Both the position numbers and the translations under genes were made by a program. A stretch of DNA of 64,000 nt from Anagrus nilaparvatae (taxonomy: Eukaryota > Arthropoda > Insecta > Hymenoptera > Mymaridae), in assembly GCA_022575985.1 (NCBI GenBank), contig JAKSXM010000007.1, forward strand, positions 10,294,501-10,358,500, written 5' to 3'. The notes below the pieces were generated by a model. It did no database searches and was not told the origin of the DNA. It worked only from the letters and a program-made list of their open reading frames with translations. Positions 35,501-47,610 of this stretch are shown here, piece by piece (positions within the stretch are counted from its first letter, which is position 1; each line of letters begins with the position of its first letter).

Positions 35501-36554
35501 AATTGTTTTTTTCTATAAATTACAATCTGTACTGTAATTTTCTATTTAAAAATTCAATTTTTCCTTACATAAATTTTAATTAAAAAAAAAATTATTATTA
35601 CACGTTTTGGTTAAATAAAATTATATTCGTCAATAAATAAATTTTTTTAATTCATAAAAAATCATTCTTAAGGTACTATAAAACATCTTACAGAGTACCT
35701 ATAAAGGTTTTTGATCCCTTTGGTGTGTATTTGTACGTACGTGTATATATCTTAGCAAAAAAGTAAAGGATAAAGGCTATAAAGAACATTTTCACGTTTT
35801 GTGTCTTCAAGTGCATCTGTTTACATTAGGATTCTTTAGTATGTGAATATATGCACACATTTAGTTATCTTATAAGAAACAAGTACTAAGAGCTCGAGAC
35901 CCCTTGCTATTTTTCTTTTGTCTCATTACGCCCTTTAAAATATACATGTATACTTACACATACATATTTCTGTAAGCTCATGATATCATTATTTTTTTTT
36001 TAATTCAATCTTTTTCTCTTTCTTTTATTACGTATATAGTCATGTAATGTTTAAAACGAATTTTATTTAACAAGAAAAGGTACGTACGTGTATAGGAAAA
36101 GATTCAATGAGAATATTATTGTACTTTAACAAAATGAAATTGATAAAAAAAGAAGCACCTGGCGCTTATATTTATATAGCAAATTGTTTTATATTATTAT
36201 CTTTTTTTTTTTTTTTTAATGAAATTTTTTTTTTTTGTAATATAAGAAATTATTATGTAATTTGTAATTTTGATTGTGATTTCAGAAATATTTTATTGAA
36301 TTATAAAGTGATTTGCTTTGGGAGCTTTTCATTAAGGAATCAGTTAGATGTATACAATATTATTCATTTTAATGAAATTTTATCTATTAAAGTTTCTGTT
36401 TTTCAAAGAAGTTTTTTTTTTTAATTTTTTAAAAAATTATTTCTGTTTCAGACTGTACGATGAAAAACTTTAATTTTTTATCAGCTTTTAGGATTTAAAT
36501 GATAATATAACTAATAAAATTATGCATAATAATTTTATATTTTTTATTCAATTC
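32600..36554. other. AT-rich noncoding DNA, 4 kb
   Basis: No gene supported. The minus-strand frame at 34663-34935 (starts at a non-ATG codon) and the plus-strand frame at 33500-33712 lack motifs and flanking splice logic. Long A/T tracts dominate. Confidence 0.4.
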
Positions 36555-36617
36555 TTCTCGCAAGCAAAATGAATTCCTAAGAGTATATAAGGGTGTTAGT
36601 TACACGTAAACGTATCT
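36555..36617 (-). repeat. AGATAC-N21-TTATATAC-N18-CTTGCGAGAA module, copy F
   Basis: On the minus strand AGATAC (36617-36612), 21 bases, TTATATAC (36590-36583), 18 bases, CTTGCGAGAA (36564-36555). The spacing is identical to copies B and G. Confidence 0.7.
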
Positions 36618-37210
36618 AATATACTTACTGTAAATTGTTCTATTTCGTTTGAGAAGTAGAAATTTTATATAATAAAATAAATTATGTCTTGAAAATTTAA
36701 TCTGGTTACAGTATTATTAAGGTGGCCGTTTTAGGTCCGTATATTTTAGGGTGATATCAGGGGGTATAACTAATAAGCCTTGCATAATTTTTACCAAAAA
36801 AGTTTCTAGGTTGATGTAGATATCTAATTTACAGAACTTAAAAACTATATATGAATTAGCAAAAAATATCAAATTGAAATTACTATTACAACATTTTTAA
36901 ATTATTATATGTTTTAAAGAAATTAAAAATTTTTCGATCTTTTCTAATTCACAAAAAATAAATTTTTTGTCAAAAAGTAATATTATTTTTACAGCAAATG
37001 AAGCAAACTTTTAAACAAGCGTTAAAGTCTAAGAAAGCTCAAAAACCGCTTAAAAAAGCTACTCTATGATTCTTCTGACGGATTTTACAACTTCAAAACA
37101 AGGAAAATTTTAAGTTCTATAGTTTTACTCTGATTAATTTATATTAGTATATAGTACTATTTAAATTTATTGTAAATAAGTATATAAAACGTATTTATTT
37201 GTTTATATTT
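36618..37210. other. AT-rich noncoding DNA
   Basis: This lies between two module copies in the same orientation. A GGTGGCCGTTTTAGG patch near 36721 is unexplained. Confidence 0.4.
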
Positions 37211-37273
37211 TTCTCGCAAGCGAAATGCATTCGCAAGTGTATATAAATGCGTTTCTTAAATGTCAATGTATCT
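37211..37273 (-). repeat. AGATAC-N21-TTATATAC-N18-CTTGCGAGAA module, copy G
   Basis: On the minus strand AGATAC (37273-37268), 21 bases, TTATATAC (37246-37239), 18 bases, CTTGCGAGAA (37220-37211). The 18-base spacer itself contains a second CTTGCGA. Confidence 0.7.
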
Positions 37274-37349
37274 TTCTTACTATACAAAATAGGTATTCGA
37301 ATTGTGTAAAATATACTTTTAAAAATAATTGAAAAATGAATAAGATTTT

Positions 37350-37956
37350 GGGGCCGTTCATAAAATACGTAACACGAATTTGGGGTAGGAGGGGTCGTTA
37401 TGGTCTTGTTACGCTTGAGGAGGGGTCTGTCGTTAACAGTGTTACGTTACAAATGAATTTTTATTTATGAAAAAAATTTAAATATACCGCTAATGCTAAG
37501 ACACTTTATTATTTTTATGTATCTCCACGCGAGAGAACAATTTTGAGACATTTTTTATAATAAATTTGACCTTCACCCTTAAATTGGCCAAAACTACCCC
37601 CAAAATAGGTTTTTTTTCAACCAAATTTCAAAGGCTTAGAGTGAATACAGCAAAAAGAAAAAATGCCCTTTTTAGGGGTAGTTTTGACCAATTTAAAGGC
37701 AAGGCCCCAATTTCTCATAGAGAAAACCCCGATTTTCGTGATCAGCGACCCAAAAAACCTATAATAGACCAAATCTGAAAGGTGGTTTTCCTTACTTTTT
37801 TTTACAATAATTATGTTTGAAATTTATTTTATCGATGTTACGTAACGAAATCCTAGAGGTTGGAGGGGTCAGATTATTTGTTACGGTGTGTTACAATAGA
37901 GGTAGAGGGCATCCAAAATGTTGAAATTTTGTGTTACGTATTTTATGAACGACCCC
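37350..37956. mobile_element. ~0.6-kb TIR element, GGGGCCGTTCATAAAATACG type
   Basis: The left end GGGGCCGTTCATAAAATACG then TAACAC mirrors the right end GTGTTACGTATTTTATGAAC then GACCCC. Internal GGAGGGGTC and GTTACGTTAC/GTTACGTAAC words are also inverted. The flanks are T-rich (TTTT on both sides). The interior has a plus-strand frame (37566-37778) without motifs. From memory, ends of the form GGGGYCGTTCATAAAWTACGT recur widely in insect genomes; the parent transposon is not identified here. Confidence 0.75.
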
Positions 37957-38318
37957 TTTTTTGTGGTAACTTCAAAACTCTAAAAATCTTTAATCGTAAA
38001 TCATTTTTTAATCTTATAACGTCTTTTGAATCAAAAGGATCTTTCGATTTGACTGATTTTTCAACTAAAATAGTTTTTTAGAATTTAAAAAAAATTGAAT
38101 GTTATGAATAGCTTTCTAATCGTTTTATTTTCAAAAGTTAGATGAAAATATTTCAGCTTTCTTGTGTTTCAAAACATTATAAATAAATTATTTTTTATAA
38201 TTATAGAAAATCTACCTACTCGAAAACTCAAGAAAACTTTAAAAATTTGTTCAATTTATCAAAAATGAAGAATATATCTTACACTTACGTTCCAACCAAA
38301 ATCTCAACAAAATCTGTA

Positions 38319-38527
38319 CACTGAAAAAAAATTATAGGCCTGACGCCTTGTATTTTACAGACCGAAGGCATCGACTCTAAGTCTAGGGGCAGTGTCTTTG
38401 AGGCGTGAGGCAGTGTGTTTGAAGGCGCATTGAGGGTCTTTTATAAGGGGCCATTTCCATGTTTTCGTAACTCGCTTGACATCTGCATATCGATTCTAGG
38501 CGTTGGGCCTATAATTTTTTTTCAGTG
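38319..38527. mobile_element. 209-bp MITE, TA flanks, Tc1/mariner-like
   Basis: The ends CACTGAAAAAAAATTATAGG and CCTATAATTTTTTTTCAGTG are perfect inverted repeats. TA is on both sides (38317-38318 and 38528-38529), as expected for Tc1/mariner-type insertion. The interior is GC-richer (GGCAGTGTCTTTGAGGCGTG) and noncoding. Confidence 0.8.
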
Positions 38528-39810
38528 TACTAAACCTGTACCTCCCACAAACTCAATACTTTTCCCATAAACTAAATCAACAACTATAAATATGACTCTT
38601 ACTACCAACAAAAAGACAATAATATTATATCATGTTATTAAAAAATTCTAAGCTTACACAGATATCAAATAGAAAAGTTATATTTTCATAAATGCTTACA
38701 TGGTCATATATTTTAATAATACATAATAAAAAGTTATGAAAACATAGAAAAAGTAATAATGGTGCATATATAAAAATCACGCGTGTCATAGCGTGTAAAC
38801 CCGTTTCTTATATTTGCTGACTAACACTTCTAAATATATTCACTAGACATACAGTGTATATTTTTAAAATTTCAAATAAAGTAAAATTATACACACTACT
38901 GCATATAATTTCTCAGATGTCGTTTAGTACTTTATTTAGTTGTTTTAAAACTTATAAGCACGTGCAATTTTATATATATGCGTGTTTTTAATGCATTTAT
39001 AAAAAGTTTTTTTTTTTTTTTTAAATATAGCAATCCTAGAAAAAATAAAAATATTCTTGATATTATTTAATTATTTTGTAATAATATATTATTTAATGCA
39101 TAATATATTTATTATTACTAGAAGTTATACTTAGAATGTTGAGAGATAAAAAAGGAAATTTCAAATTATTGTTATTACAGTTTTTTTTGTGTGTGTGTAT
39201 CTGTGTAATCATCAAAATGGAAAGTATGGTATTTATTGGAAGTATGACTTTTTTTTATGTGATTCATAGATAAAGTAATAATAAAACCCATTTTTTTTAA
39301 ATCATATGGTTAGTTGGTATTTTATTGGAAAATTACTTTATTTTTTATCAATTTTTATTATGTGATTAGAGTTTGGAATTTTTAATTTTTTATTAGGGAA
39401 GTTTTTTTTTTAGTAAGTTATTTTAGTATAGATTTTGGGTGTATAAATATGTTTAAATTATGTGGTTTTGAAAAACTAAGCAATATTTATTGGCATTTAG
39501 ATTAAAAGTTTTTTAGGAAGTATCTATTTCTAAGATACTGGGAGGCTTCAAAAATTAAACTCATTTGTCAATGGGATAAATACTGTAAATGGGATAACAA
39601 TACCAAAAAAATTTAGAAGATTCCCTAAATTCCATAATTGATTATTGGAATTCGACCCCTGCAGATATTTTCCACGCCTAATTTTAATTTTTAATTTTTA
39701 GAATTATTCGTTTGAAATGAACAAAAAATTTGCAAAAATAGGTTAAAAGATATGGAGAAGTACAATATGCAATATCTTCAAAGACTTTGTGGTGAAATTT
39801 ATGGAATTGT
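38528..39810. other. AT-rich noncoding DNA
   Basis: Nothing supported apart from A/T tracts. Confidence 0.4.
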
Positions 39811-40238
39811 CAAGGGGAGAGTCAACTGTTTTGGAAGTCAATTTGCTGATGGTAATCTATTATGGTAATTGAAAAAACATCCCCCATACCCTGTTTACCT
39901 GAATAGGCCTACTGAGATCAAAAATTTGGCCCCCTAACAGGGTTCTATGCTATAAAACAGAGTTTTTTAGTACATATTCTAAATTACGCTGCTACCTTGT
40001 AAATCAACCAAATACCTTTCGGTTGGCCTCATTTTATTCGTGCATCATCTTTGAATCCTCGTAAACCACCTAATAAACCTTTATCTTATAATACAGAATC
40101 CTGCTAGGGGATCTAATTTATAGGCCCAGGAGGCCCATTCAGGTAAACTAAGGATATGGGGAATATATTTTTAACTACTACAATCTGTCCTGAAAGTTAG
40201 AAGCAAATCGGCTATCCAAACAGTTGACACTCCCCTTG
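39811..40238. mobile_element. 428-bp foldback element
   Basis: The left end CAAGGGGAGAGTCAACTGTT mirrors the right end AACAGTTGACACTCCCCTTG. Further in, CCCATACCCTGTTTACCTGA/TTCAGGTAAACTAAGGATAT and CTAACAGGGTTCTATGCTAT/ATAATACAGAATCCTGCTAG pair. The arms are imperfect but extend about 190 bases. No ORF. Confidence 0.7.
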
Positions 40239-40910
40239 TAACTAGTATTTGCTAATAGTTTGATGAAAATTATACAAAATAAATGTGTTAAAATAATTCA
40301 CTCTAAGTTTAAAAGTTACAATAATTTTGTTAAATAACTTCTATAATATAGCTATAGATTAAAGTTTAAATTTTAGAAAATATTTCTTTAAGAACTCCTT
40401 TTATTAAATGTTTTACAAAGGAAGGAAAATAAAGTTGTAAAAATTATCTACAGATACATGGGACATTTCATGACAACTTACTTATATAAAATCAAAAATA
40501 TAGGTATAAAACAATTTACTTAAATCCTCAAAAGTTATTGAAAACCAATTTTGTAAAATTTTTCAGACTTGCCAAATCTTCGATTAATGCAAATATTAAA
40601 ATAAAAGATCACGCTCTTTATTCCCTGAAACACAATTTATTTATTTTTTTAACAATAATGTCCATAAAATAAATGAAACGCAAAAATCTTCAGAAATTCT
40701 CATGTTTAAAAAATATTTCAAAAATGTATTTAGTAAATGGGAAAATACTTTTTAAGCAAACTTCGAAATATGCAAATTTCGAAATTTTTGGGGAAAAATA
40801 TGTAATTTAAATTTTTTTTTTGATTCACTAATATTTTAGGCATTTTTGATAAAAAGTAATTAATCCTTTCACTGGGTTGTATGCTATTTTTAATATTCTT
40901 TAGGATTTAT
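40239..40910. other. AT-rich noncoding DNA
   Basis: No feature recognised. Confidence 0.4.
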
Positions 40911-42060
40911 ATATATGAGCAATTATTTTAAAAGTGATACTTAATTCGAGCCTGGAATCGTAAATTTTTTTTTTGAGGACACATCGATATGACCCGTGTT
41001 TTCAGATAGTTTGAACCTTCAGAAAACCGAAAAAAATCGTGAACAAGAAATCGGCGATAGGTGCCAAAAAGATTTTTTCAATTTTATGTGAAAAAACGTG
41101 TTTTTAGTATCTGAGCTACCCTAAATTTTTAAAATAACTTTTTAGGTAAAAAAACTTTTTTAAAATAGATAAGAAAATCTGATTGCCAGGGAAAAACCAC
41201 TCCAGAAGAAAAAAAAACTTATCTTTTTACGATGAAATTTAGCCAAATTATCGTCAATTTAAGATTTTGCTCAAATGCGTCTTAAAAAAGATTGAAATTT
41301 TATTGAAAAAAGCCTGTTTCTGAACCTTAAACATGCATTATTCGCTTGATTTTCATCGTAAAATAATAATTTTTTTTTTAAAATCGATTAATTTTTTCCT
41401 GGCAATTCATTTCTTTAAGAAAAAAATTATTTTTATTGACAAAATTTTAATTTTTAGATCAAAAACTGTGTTAAGTAAATCTTGCTACTTACAGTTTTCA
41501 AAGGCTTTTGACCTAAAAATTGAAATTTGGTCAATAAAAATGATTTTTTTTCTTAAATAATTGAATTGCCAGGAAAAAATTAATCGATTTTAAAAAAAAA
41601 ATTATTATTTTTCGATGAAAATCAAGCGAGTAATGCATGTTTAAAGTTCAGAAACAGGCTTTTTCAATAAAATTTCAATCTTTTTTAAGACGAATTTGAG
41701 CAAAATCTTAAATTGACGATAACTTGGCTAAATTTCATCGTAAAAAGATAAGTTTTTTTTTCTTCTGGAGTGGTTTTCCCCTGGTAATCAGATTTTTTTA
41801 TCTATTTTTTAAAATTTTATTTATCTAAAAAGTTATTTTAAAAATTTAGGGTAGCTCAGATACGAAAAACACGTTTTTTGACATAAAATTGAAAAAATCT
41901 TTTTGGCACCTATCGCCGGTTTCTTGATCACGATTTTTTTCGGTTTTCTGAAGGTTCAAACTATCTGAAAACACGGGTCATATCGATGTGCCCTCAAAAA
42001 AAAAAATTTATGATTCCAGGCTCGAATTAAGTATCACTTTTAAAATAATTGCTCATATAT
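40911..42060. mobile_element. 1.15-kb near-perfect palindrome
   Basis: Outer ends ATATATGAGCAATTATTTTA and TAAAATAATTGCTCATATAT are mirrored all the way to a centre near 41485 (AAACTGTGTTAAG...CTACTTACAGTTTT). The arms are about 575 bases with only scattered mismatches and almost no spacer. The inner 400 bases are the same family as the arms of 23645-25835 (ATCTGAGCTACC, GATGAAATTTAGCC, AATGCATGTTTAA...AAACATGCATT). ORFs in it are shadows of the arms. A transcript through it would form a long double-stranded hairpin. Confidence 0.85.
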
Positions 42061-44684
42061 ATATATTATATTAAGTACTTAATTTGTTTCTACTTTTTAA
42101 TATTTCCATTAGGAACAAGATTCAGTTAACAGTTTTTTAATTTTCCAGGTTTTTGGAAAATTACAAAAAAATTGGTTAAAAGCAAGTGGGCATAACAAGT
42201 CAAAAATTATAATTTTTTCGAAATTTTCACAATTTTTCCCAAAATTATTAAGTAGACTACAATGATCTGAAATACCCCGCATACCTCTATAAAGCAATAT
42301 AATTTATGTTAAATTCGTGATGAACCATAATTTTACAAGATTAAGACATACAAATATATTTTTAATTCTTTTTTTATGCAATAGAAATAGACTGTGATAC
42401 ATTTTTTTATTTTCTATTTATCAATAAAAAAGGTAATAAATTACAAAATATATACTACAAGATATAGTACTATATGTAAGAAATTTTTTAAAGAAAATAA
42501 ATATCATAACAATAATAATATTATATAACTGTACCGGATATTGATGTACTTATCATTTTTATTGAAGAAATGTCGCATATTTAAAATCAAAAGAAATAAA
42601 AATTTATTACTACTGTACCTATTTTTTTTACCGATATAAAACAATGATTTTATTTTTAGAAAATATTTTTAATTATTTGTCAGTTATATTTTATTGAGTT
42701 TTTTTTTTGTTTTAAATTAATTATGAATGAAAAATGCATCAGTTAATGAAATATGAGGTATTTTTTATACGTTAGAATGAATTGTATTGTGAGTTTAATT
42801 TTATGTTGGTATTTGATGATTAAAAATTTAGTGATTTTTGTTTTAAAAATTATGATATTGAGGAAAAATATTTTGAAATAACGGATAATAAATTCTATTT
42901 TGAGTGGTATCAGAAGAAAATTAAAAAATTGTCATTTTTCTGCTGGTTTTTAGTTTCATAAAATTGTATATATTTTTTGCGAGGTACTTTTTAAAAATCA
43001 TATGAACCACCTTAATATATATGCATTTTGCACATTTAAGAGATTATTTTTGAAGGTTTTGATTATTTTTATGGCCCCACTAAAAGAATTTCAAAACTCT
43101 GAAATTTGTTTAATATAGATCTGTATTTTTTTTAGGTGCCCAGATTTAATTTCTTGAAACTTAAAAAAAAAAGCTAATTTACTTATCTTTAAAACTTCAA
43201 AAGACAGTCTTTTTTATAGGTTCCTTGAGTTATCAGAAATTGGTTCTGAATTTTTAAATAATAAATAAAATGATTTAAAAGAAGATCTTACAACTATTAA
43301 TTTTTAAAAAATATTTAAAGTTTTGCGGAAATTCATTTTTTTGGAAAATCTAAGAAAACTTAAATTTGATGCTCTTAAATTACATGAAATGTTCCACATA
43401 CGTACCTATATATTAAGGTGGTTTAAAATTTTCATTTTTCATTTTTTTATTTAATAAACTTTAATTTTTCATATATGAATTTTCTAGGATCTGATTTATC
43501 AAATAGAAATATTTTCTAAAATTTAAACTTTAATCTATAGCAATAATATTTATTAAAAATTAGAAAAATTATCTAAATTAAAATATTGATATCTGCTTTA
43601 TGATTTTCTGAATTACTTAACTGTAAATTTTTATGCAAATAAATTATTATGAAAACAATAAAAGTGTAAATTATTAGCTATAGCTTTTTAATTTTAAATT
43701 TCAAAGTATTCAAGATTTACGATACAAAAATAAAATATTGAAAACCAAGAGAAAATTTTTTCTTAGAAACAATAAAAATATAAGAGAAAACACTTGGTGT
43801 AACACTAAAAAAAAATTGTTTACAAAAACTATTTTTAGCAACCAGCCTAATATACAATCCCAAATTTTTGATGAAATTAATAAATTTTATATAAAATTCC
43901 ATTGAAAACTAAAATCTGATTAGATTAAAATCTTCCTTGTAAATAATTCTCCCTCTACCTAAATTTGATCAACCACTCTGTATAATTTGATTGATTTTAG
44001 TGATTTTGATCAAATTTACAGTTATAAATAAAATTTTAGGCATATATAAAAAAAACACTAAATTACTTTTTGCATACAATAAAAGACATTTATGCAAAAA
44101 TATTTTTTGGTTTAACAAGAATGAATTCCTTGTTACGTATTTTTATTCGCTTACTAAAGCAAATAATAAAAATTTTTTTAACTTAAATAATCAGGTCTTC
44201 TTCTTTGACTTTTTACATTTTATGTGTTTCAAAGTAATTATTACTAAAATATTCTACCTAGTTTTTGAATCTATAAATATAAATGATAATGCAAAATTAT
44301 GGAAATTAAAGAAAACTAGTTAAAAAAAAGCTTGGTTTTAATTTTTTTTTATCTTTAAAAACGTGCATAATTTTTGTAATATATGGAGCAAAATTATTAT
44401 TTTTTTTTTTTCAAAGAAATTTTATATTTTATATATGTAAGTTAATTTAAACAAATCATCAATTTTTTAAAATTTTTCGTCAAGCTTGCAATTTTTTTAT
44501 TGTATTTTATAATATAAAAAAATAAAAATTGTATAATAAAATTTCAAAATTGAATTACCTGAATTAAAAAATTTTTTATCTGATCTTCAAATTACAAAAA
44601 ATTCACTTAAAATTTGTTCACTTAGCAAAAAACAAAAAACAAAAAATACAATTCACAAGTAAAAAAAAAAAAAAATCAGAACCA
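42061..44684. other. AT-rich noncoding DNA, 2.6 kb
   Basis: No gene supported. The 110-codon frame at 43991-44323 is AT-driven (poly Phe, Asn, Lys, Ile) with no motif or composition shift. Confidence 0.4.
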
Positions 44685-44910
44685 AGTTGACGATCGCGCT
44701 CGCGACCGCGAACTACACCGGCGAACGCATCGGTTTGCCGTATGATAGGCTACTACTACACTACTGCCCTCGCAGTCTACAAAATAACCCACCAGTATTT
44801 TCTTTTTCTTACATTTGCAAAAAAAAAAAAAAGTTGATGTATATTGGGAGTGGTATATTATGAGATGCGAGCGGAGAGAAGAGAAAAGGATCGTCGATGT
44901 AACATTTTAT
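44685..44910. promoter_or_regulatory. isolated CpG-dense patch, candidate promoter or 5' exon
   Basis: Within strongly AT-rich DNA, 44690-44740 contains about a dozen CpGs (GACGATCGCGCTCGCGACCG, then CGGCGAACGCATCGG). It is followed by repeated CTACTACTACAC words and a second moderate patch at 44855-44905 (GATGCGAGCGGAGAGAAG). No ORF uses it. A transcription start region of a long-intron gene is the most natural reading; which strand is unknown. The orphan minus-strand exons at 7.9-9.1 kb are one possible, distant partner. Confidence 0.4.
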
Positions 44911-47475
44911 ATTATGCGGATTTTTCGTTGGTTTATTATTCTTTTTTTGCACGTTTGAATTTACTAAGAAACTATAATAATTTTTTTTTCTATAGCAACT
45001 TCATTGTTCTTCTCTCGCGGTGTTTCAGGCTTCCATGTGTGGCTCTTTTTGTTATTGAACAGAACAATTAGCAATCATTTCTTATTGTTAACTTCTTCCT
45101 TTTTTACTATTAATTGATTTTATGTGAATTTTTATATTTTTGCTCAGATTTAACTGATTATTTAAAATTTTGAGTTATTTTGCATAAATTAAATAAATCT
45201 GAAATGTGCATCCTCTTGAGAAATATGAAAACAAAAGATTTTTATGACGAGTACAGGATAAATCAACTCGAGTTAAAGTCAATTTTTTCTTTTAAGTACT
45301 TACTTTGCTGTGTGTGTCTTTAAAAAAAGAAAATTGCTTTTAAACTTTTTTTACAAGAATATACTTATTTTTATGCATATTTTCAGTATGTATCAAATGT
45401 CATGATATTTTAAAATGTATATTTTATGTATACATACAATACCAATTAAATTATTGTACATTTGCCAATTTTGATTTCTTTTTCATGAAATGAGAAAAAT
45501 CTTTATAGCTAAAATTGAGATTTGTTACTTGAATTTTTTGGAGAAAAATATAAATATTATTGTTGGAATTGGTAGTTTAAGGAAGTTATAGTAACTTTTT
45601 ATTGTTTTAATATTGGAAAAAAGCTCGTTAATTTAAACGAATACGCGTAAAATAAATTTGTAATAAAATTTAAGACAAAATTGCGATTAAATCCGTTATT
45701 AGAATGTTATTTTTTCATTCAGATTTTTTCAAAATGTTTAACTAGAAGTGTACTTGGTGCAGCTCAAAACTGAAGGGGAAGGGTCATTTTTAACAGTATT
45801 TTAAAATTTGACATCTCCAAAGTAAATCATTGTAAAAATATTTATCGTGAATCAGTGAAGCTAATTAATTGTTACTAAAAAATTTTTAAATTTGGAATTT
45901 TTTAGCAGCAATTATTGCTTATAAACAATTTAAAATAAGAAACAATTAAACTTTTATTGGTATTTAAGAAATTTGAACCATCAGTTTTAATATTATTAGA
46001 TTCTAACCTTCTCCGAAATTTTTTGGTACCATCGGAAAAAATTTTCTCGATACGTGCCTAACTGTAGCAGATCCAGAAATCTTCTCAAGGGATAACTATT
46101 CAGTAAAAATTTACGAGATTTTATAAAACTTTTTAAAATTATACATTAATTTATTAAAATACGTTTTTGGTTTTTAGGAGGAGCCTGTTTCTTAATATCA
46201 AAACTTCGAGCTTGCAGGTTCGATTTGTAGTTAGATGATGATTGATAATATTCTGGCCATGACTCGTACACTGTTTTTCTACGAAATTATTTAAAAAAAT
46301 TTTTAATTTTCAAAATGTTTTCTAACAAAATATCTGTATAAACTTACAATTTCAGCTTACAACCAAATTTTGACACTAACCTCCGAATAAACTTGTCCGT
46401 AACTACTTCAAAATTCAAACAAAGCAATCTCAAAGTATACAAAATTATTTAAAACCCATAAATTGAAATATATTAAGGTGCAGTGTGTGTAATAATTATA
46501 ACTGATTTACGAGCTAACAGAAAAAATCTTATGTACCAAATTAGCAATAAAAGGATACTTTTTTGTTGAAATAACCTAAATAAATATAAAACGATCTATA
46601 TATCCGTAAAAATCAAATACAAAGAAAAGGTCATACATAAAATTGCTATAAAATTTCTACAAAGTTTACATGTTTTATAATTTATGGTACCATATCGTAC
46701 AAAGCATGTATGTCAAACCTTTAAAAAAATATTTTTTCATCGTTAAAAAAGCATAATATCGAGTGTGCATATACTCTTGATGACATAAAATTTATATATT
46801 TATGCTAATATATATATTTTAAAAAGATCTCATTTTTTTTTGCATATATAACTGATGGGCAAACATCAATTTTTTTTTTTTTTTTGGTTGGTTGGTTCCG
46901 TTATTACCAATCTTGTTATTTAAAATTATAAATATAGGTACTTTTTTTTATGTGTCTCAGTCGCACTATATTTAAAGTTAATTTATTATATAAGTATTAT
47001 AAATTAGTAAAAATAATATTTCTTTAATCTGATATAGTATATAAATTATTTAAAACGTTTATTTTAATGTATGTAATTTACATATATTTATTTTTTTGAT
47101 TTTTTTTTTGGAATAAAAAGTGCATTTTTAATATAGGTACTTAATATTTAATTTAATAAAAGTATATTGATAAGTATTTTAGTGCTAAAAATGTGATTTT
47201 TTAGGGTTTTTTATGCATGTGTTGTAAATTCTATTTGTATATTTTTTATGGACCACGTCTTAAGAAAATGACAGATATTTTATATCAACCGAGATATCAG
47301 CTGATCAGAAACTAATTCTTCTAAAAAAAACTTATAACCGGTTTGTGTAAGCATAATCAAAATGTATGGAGCATGTTTACTTGAAGCTGAGGGCTAGGTT
47401 TAATGCATAAATGCCAGGCAACATTACAATACAATTTGCTATATCAACTTTACCGGATGTTAAGATTCTAAACCC
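44911..47475. other. AT-rich noncoding DNA, 2.6 kb
   Basis: No gene, RNA or element boundary recognised. A GCAGGTTCGATTTG word near 46217 resembles a tRNA B box but has no partner A box. Confidence 0.4.
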
Positions 47476-47600
47476 AAATTATTTTGATTCCTTAAACTCG
47501 TATTATTTTAAGTACCTAATTATTCTAAGTCCCCAAACCAGAATTATTCTAAGTCCCTAAACTTGAAGTATTTTAAGTCCCTAAATACTTATTACTATAC
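47476..47600 (+). repeat. ~24-bp tandem repeat, about 5 units
   Basis: The unit is ATTATTCTAAGTCCCTAAAC plus a few bases, repeated with variation from ATTATTTTGATTCCTTAAAC to ATTTTAAGTCCCTAAA. A further ATTATTCTAAGTC at about 48046 lies beyond the R2 element, which therefore inserted into the array. Confidence 0.65.
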
Positions 47601-47610
47601 TAAAACCCAC

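Noticed and set aside
36107..36424. 105-codon ORF
   Set aside because: Long Phe runs from poly-T tracts; no composition shift at its borders.
43991..44323. 110-codon ORF
   Set aside because: Composition equals the AT-rich background and it is dominated by Phe, Asn, Lys and Ile. No motif or splice context.
46190..46250. tRNA gene from a GGTTCGATT word
   Set aside because: No A box, acceptor stem or anticodon arm could be placed around it.
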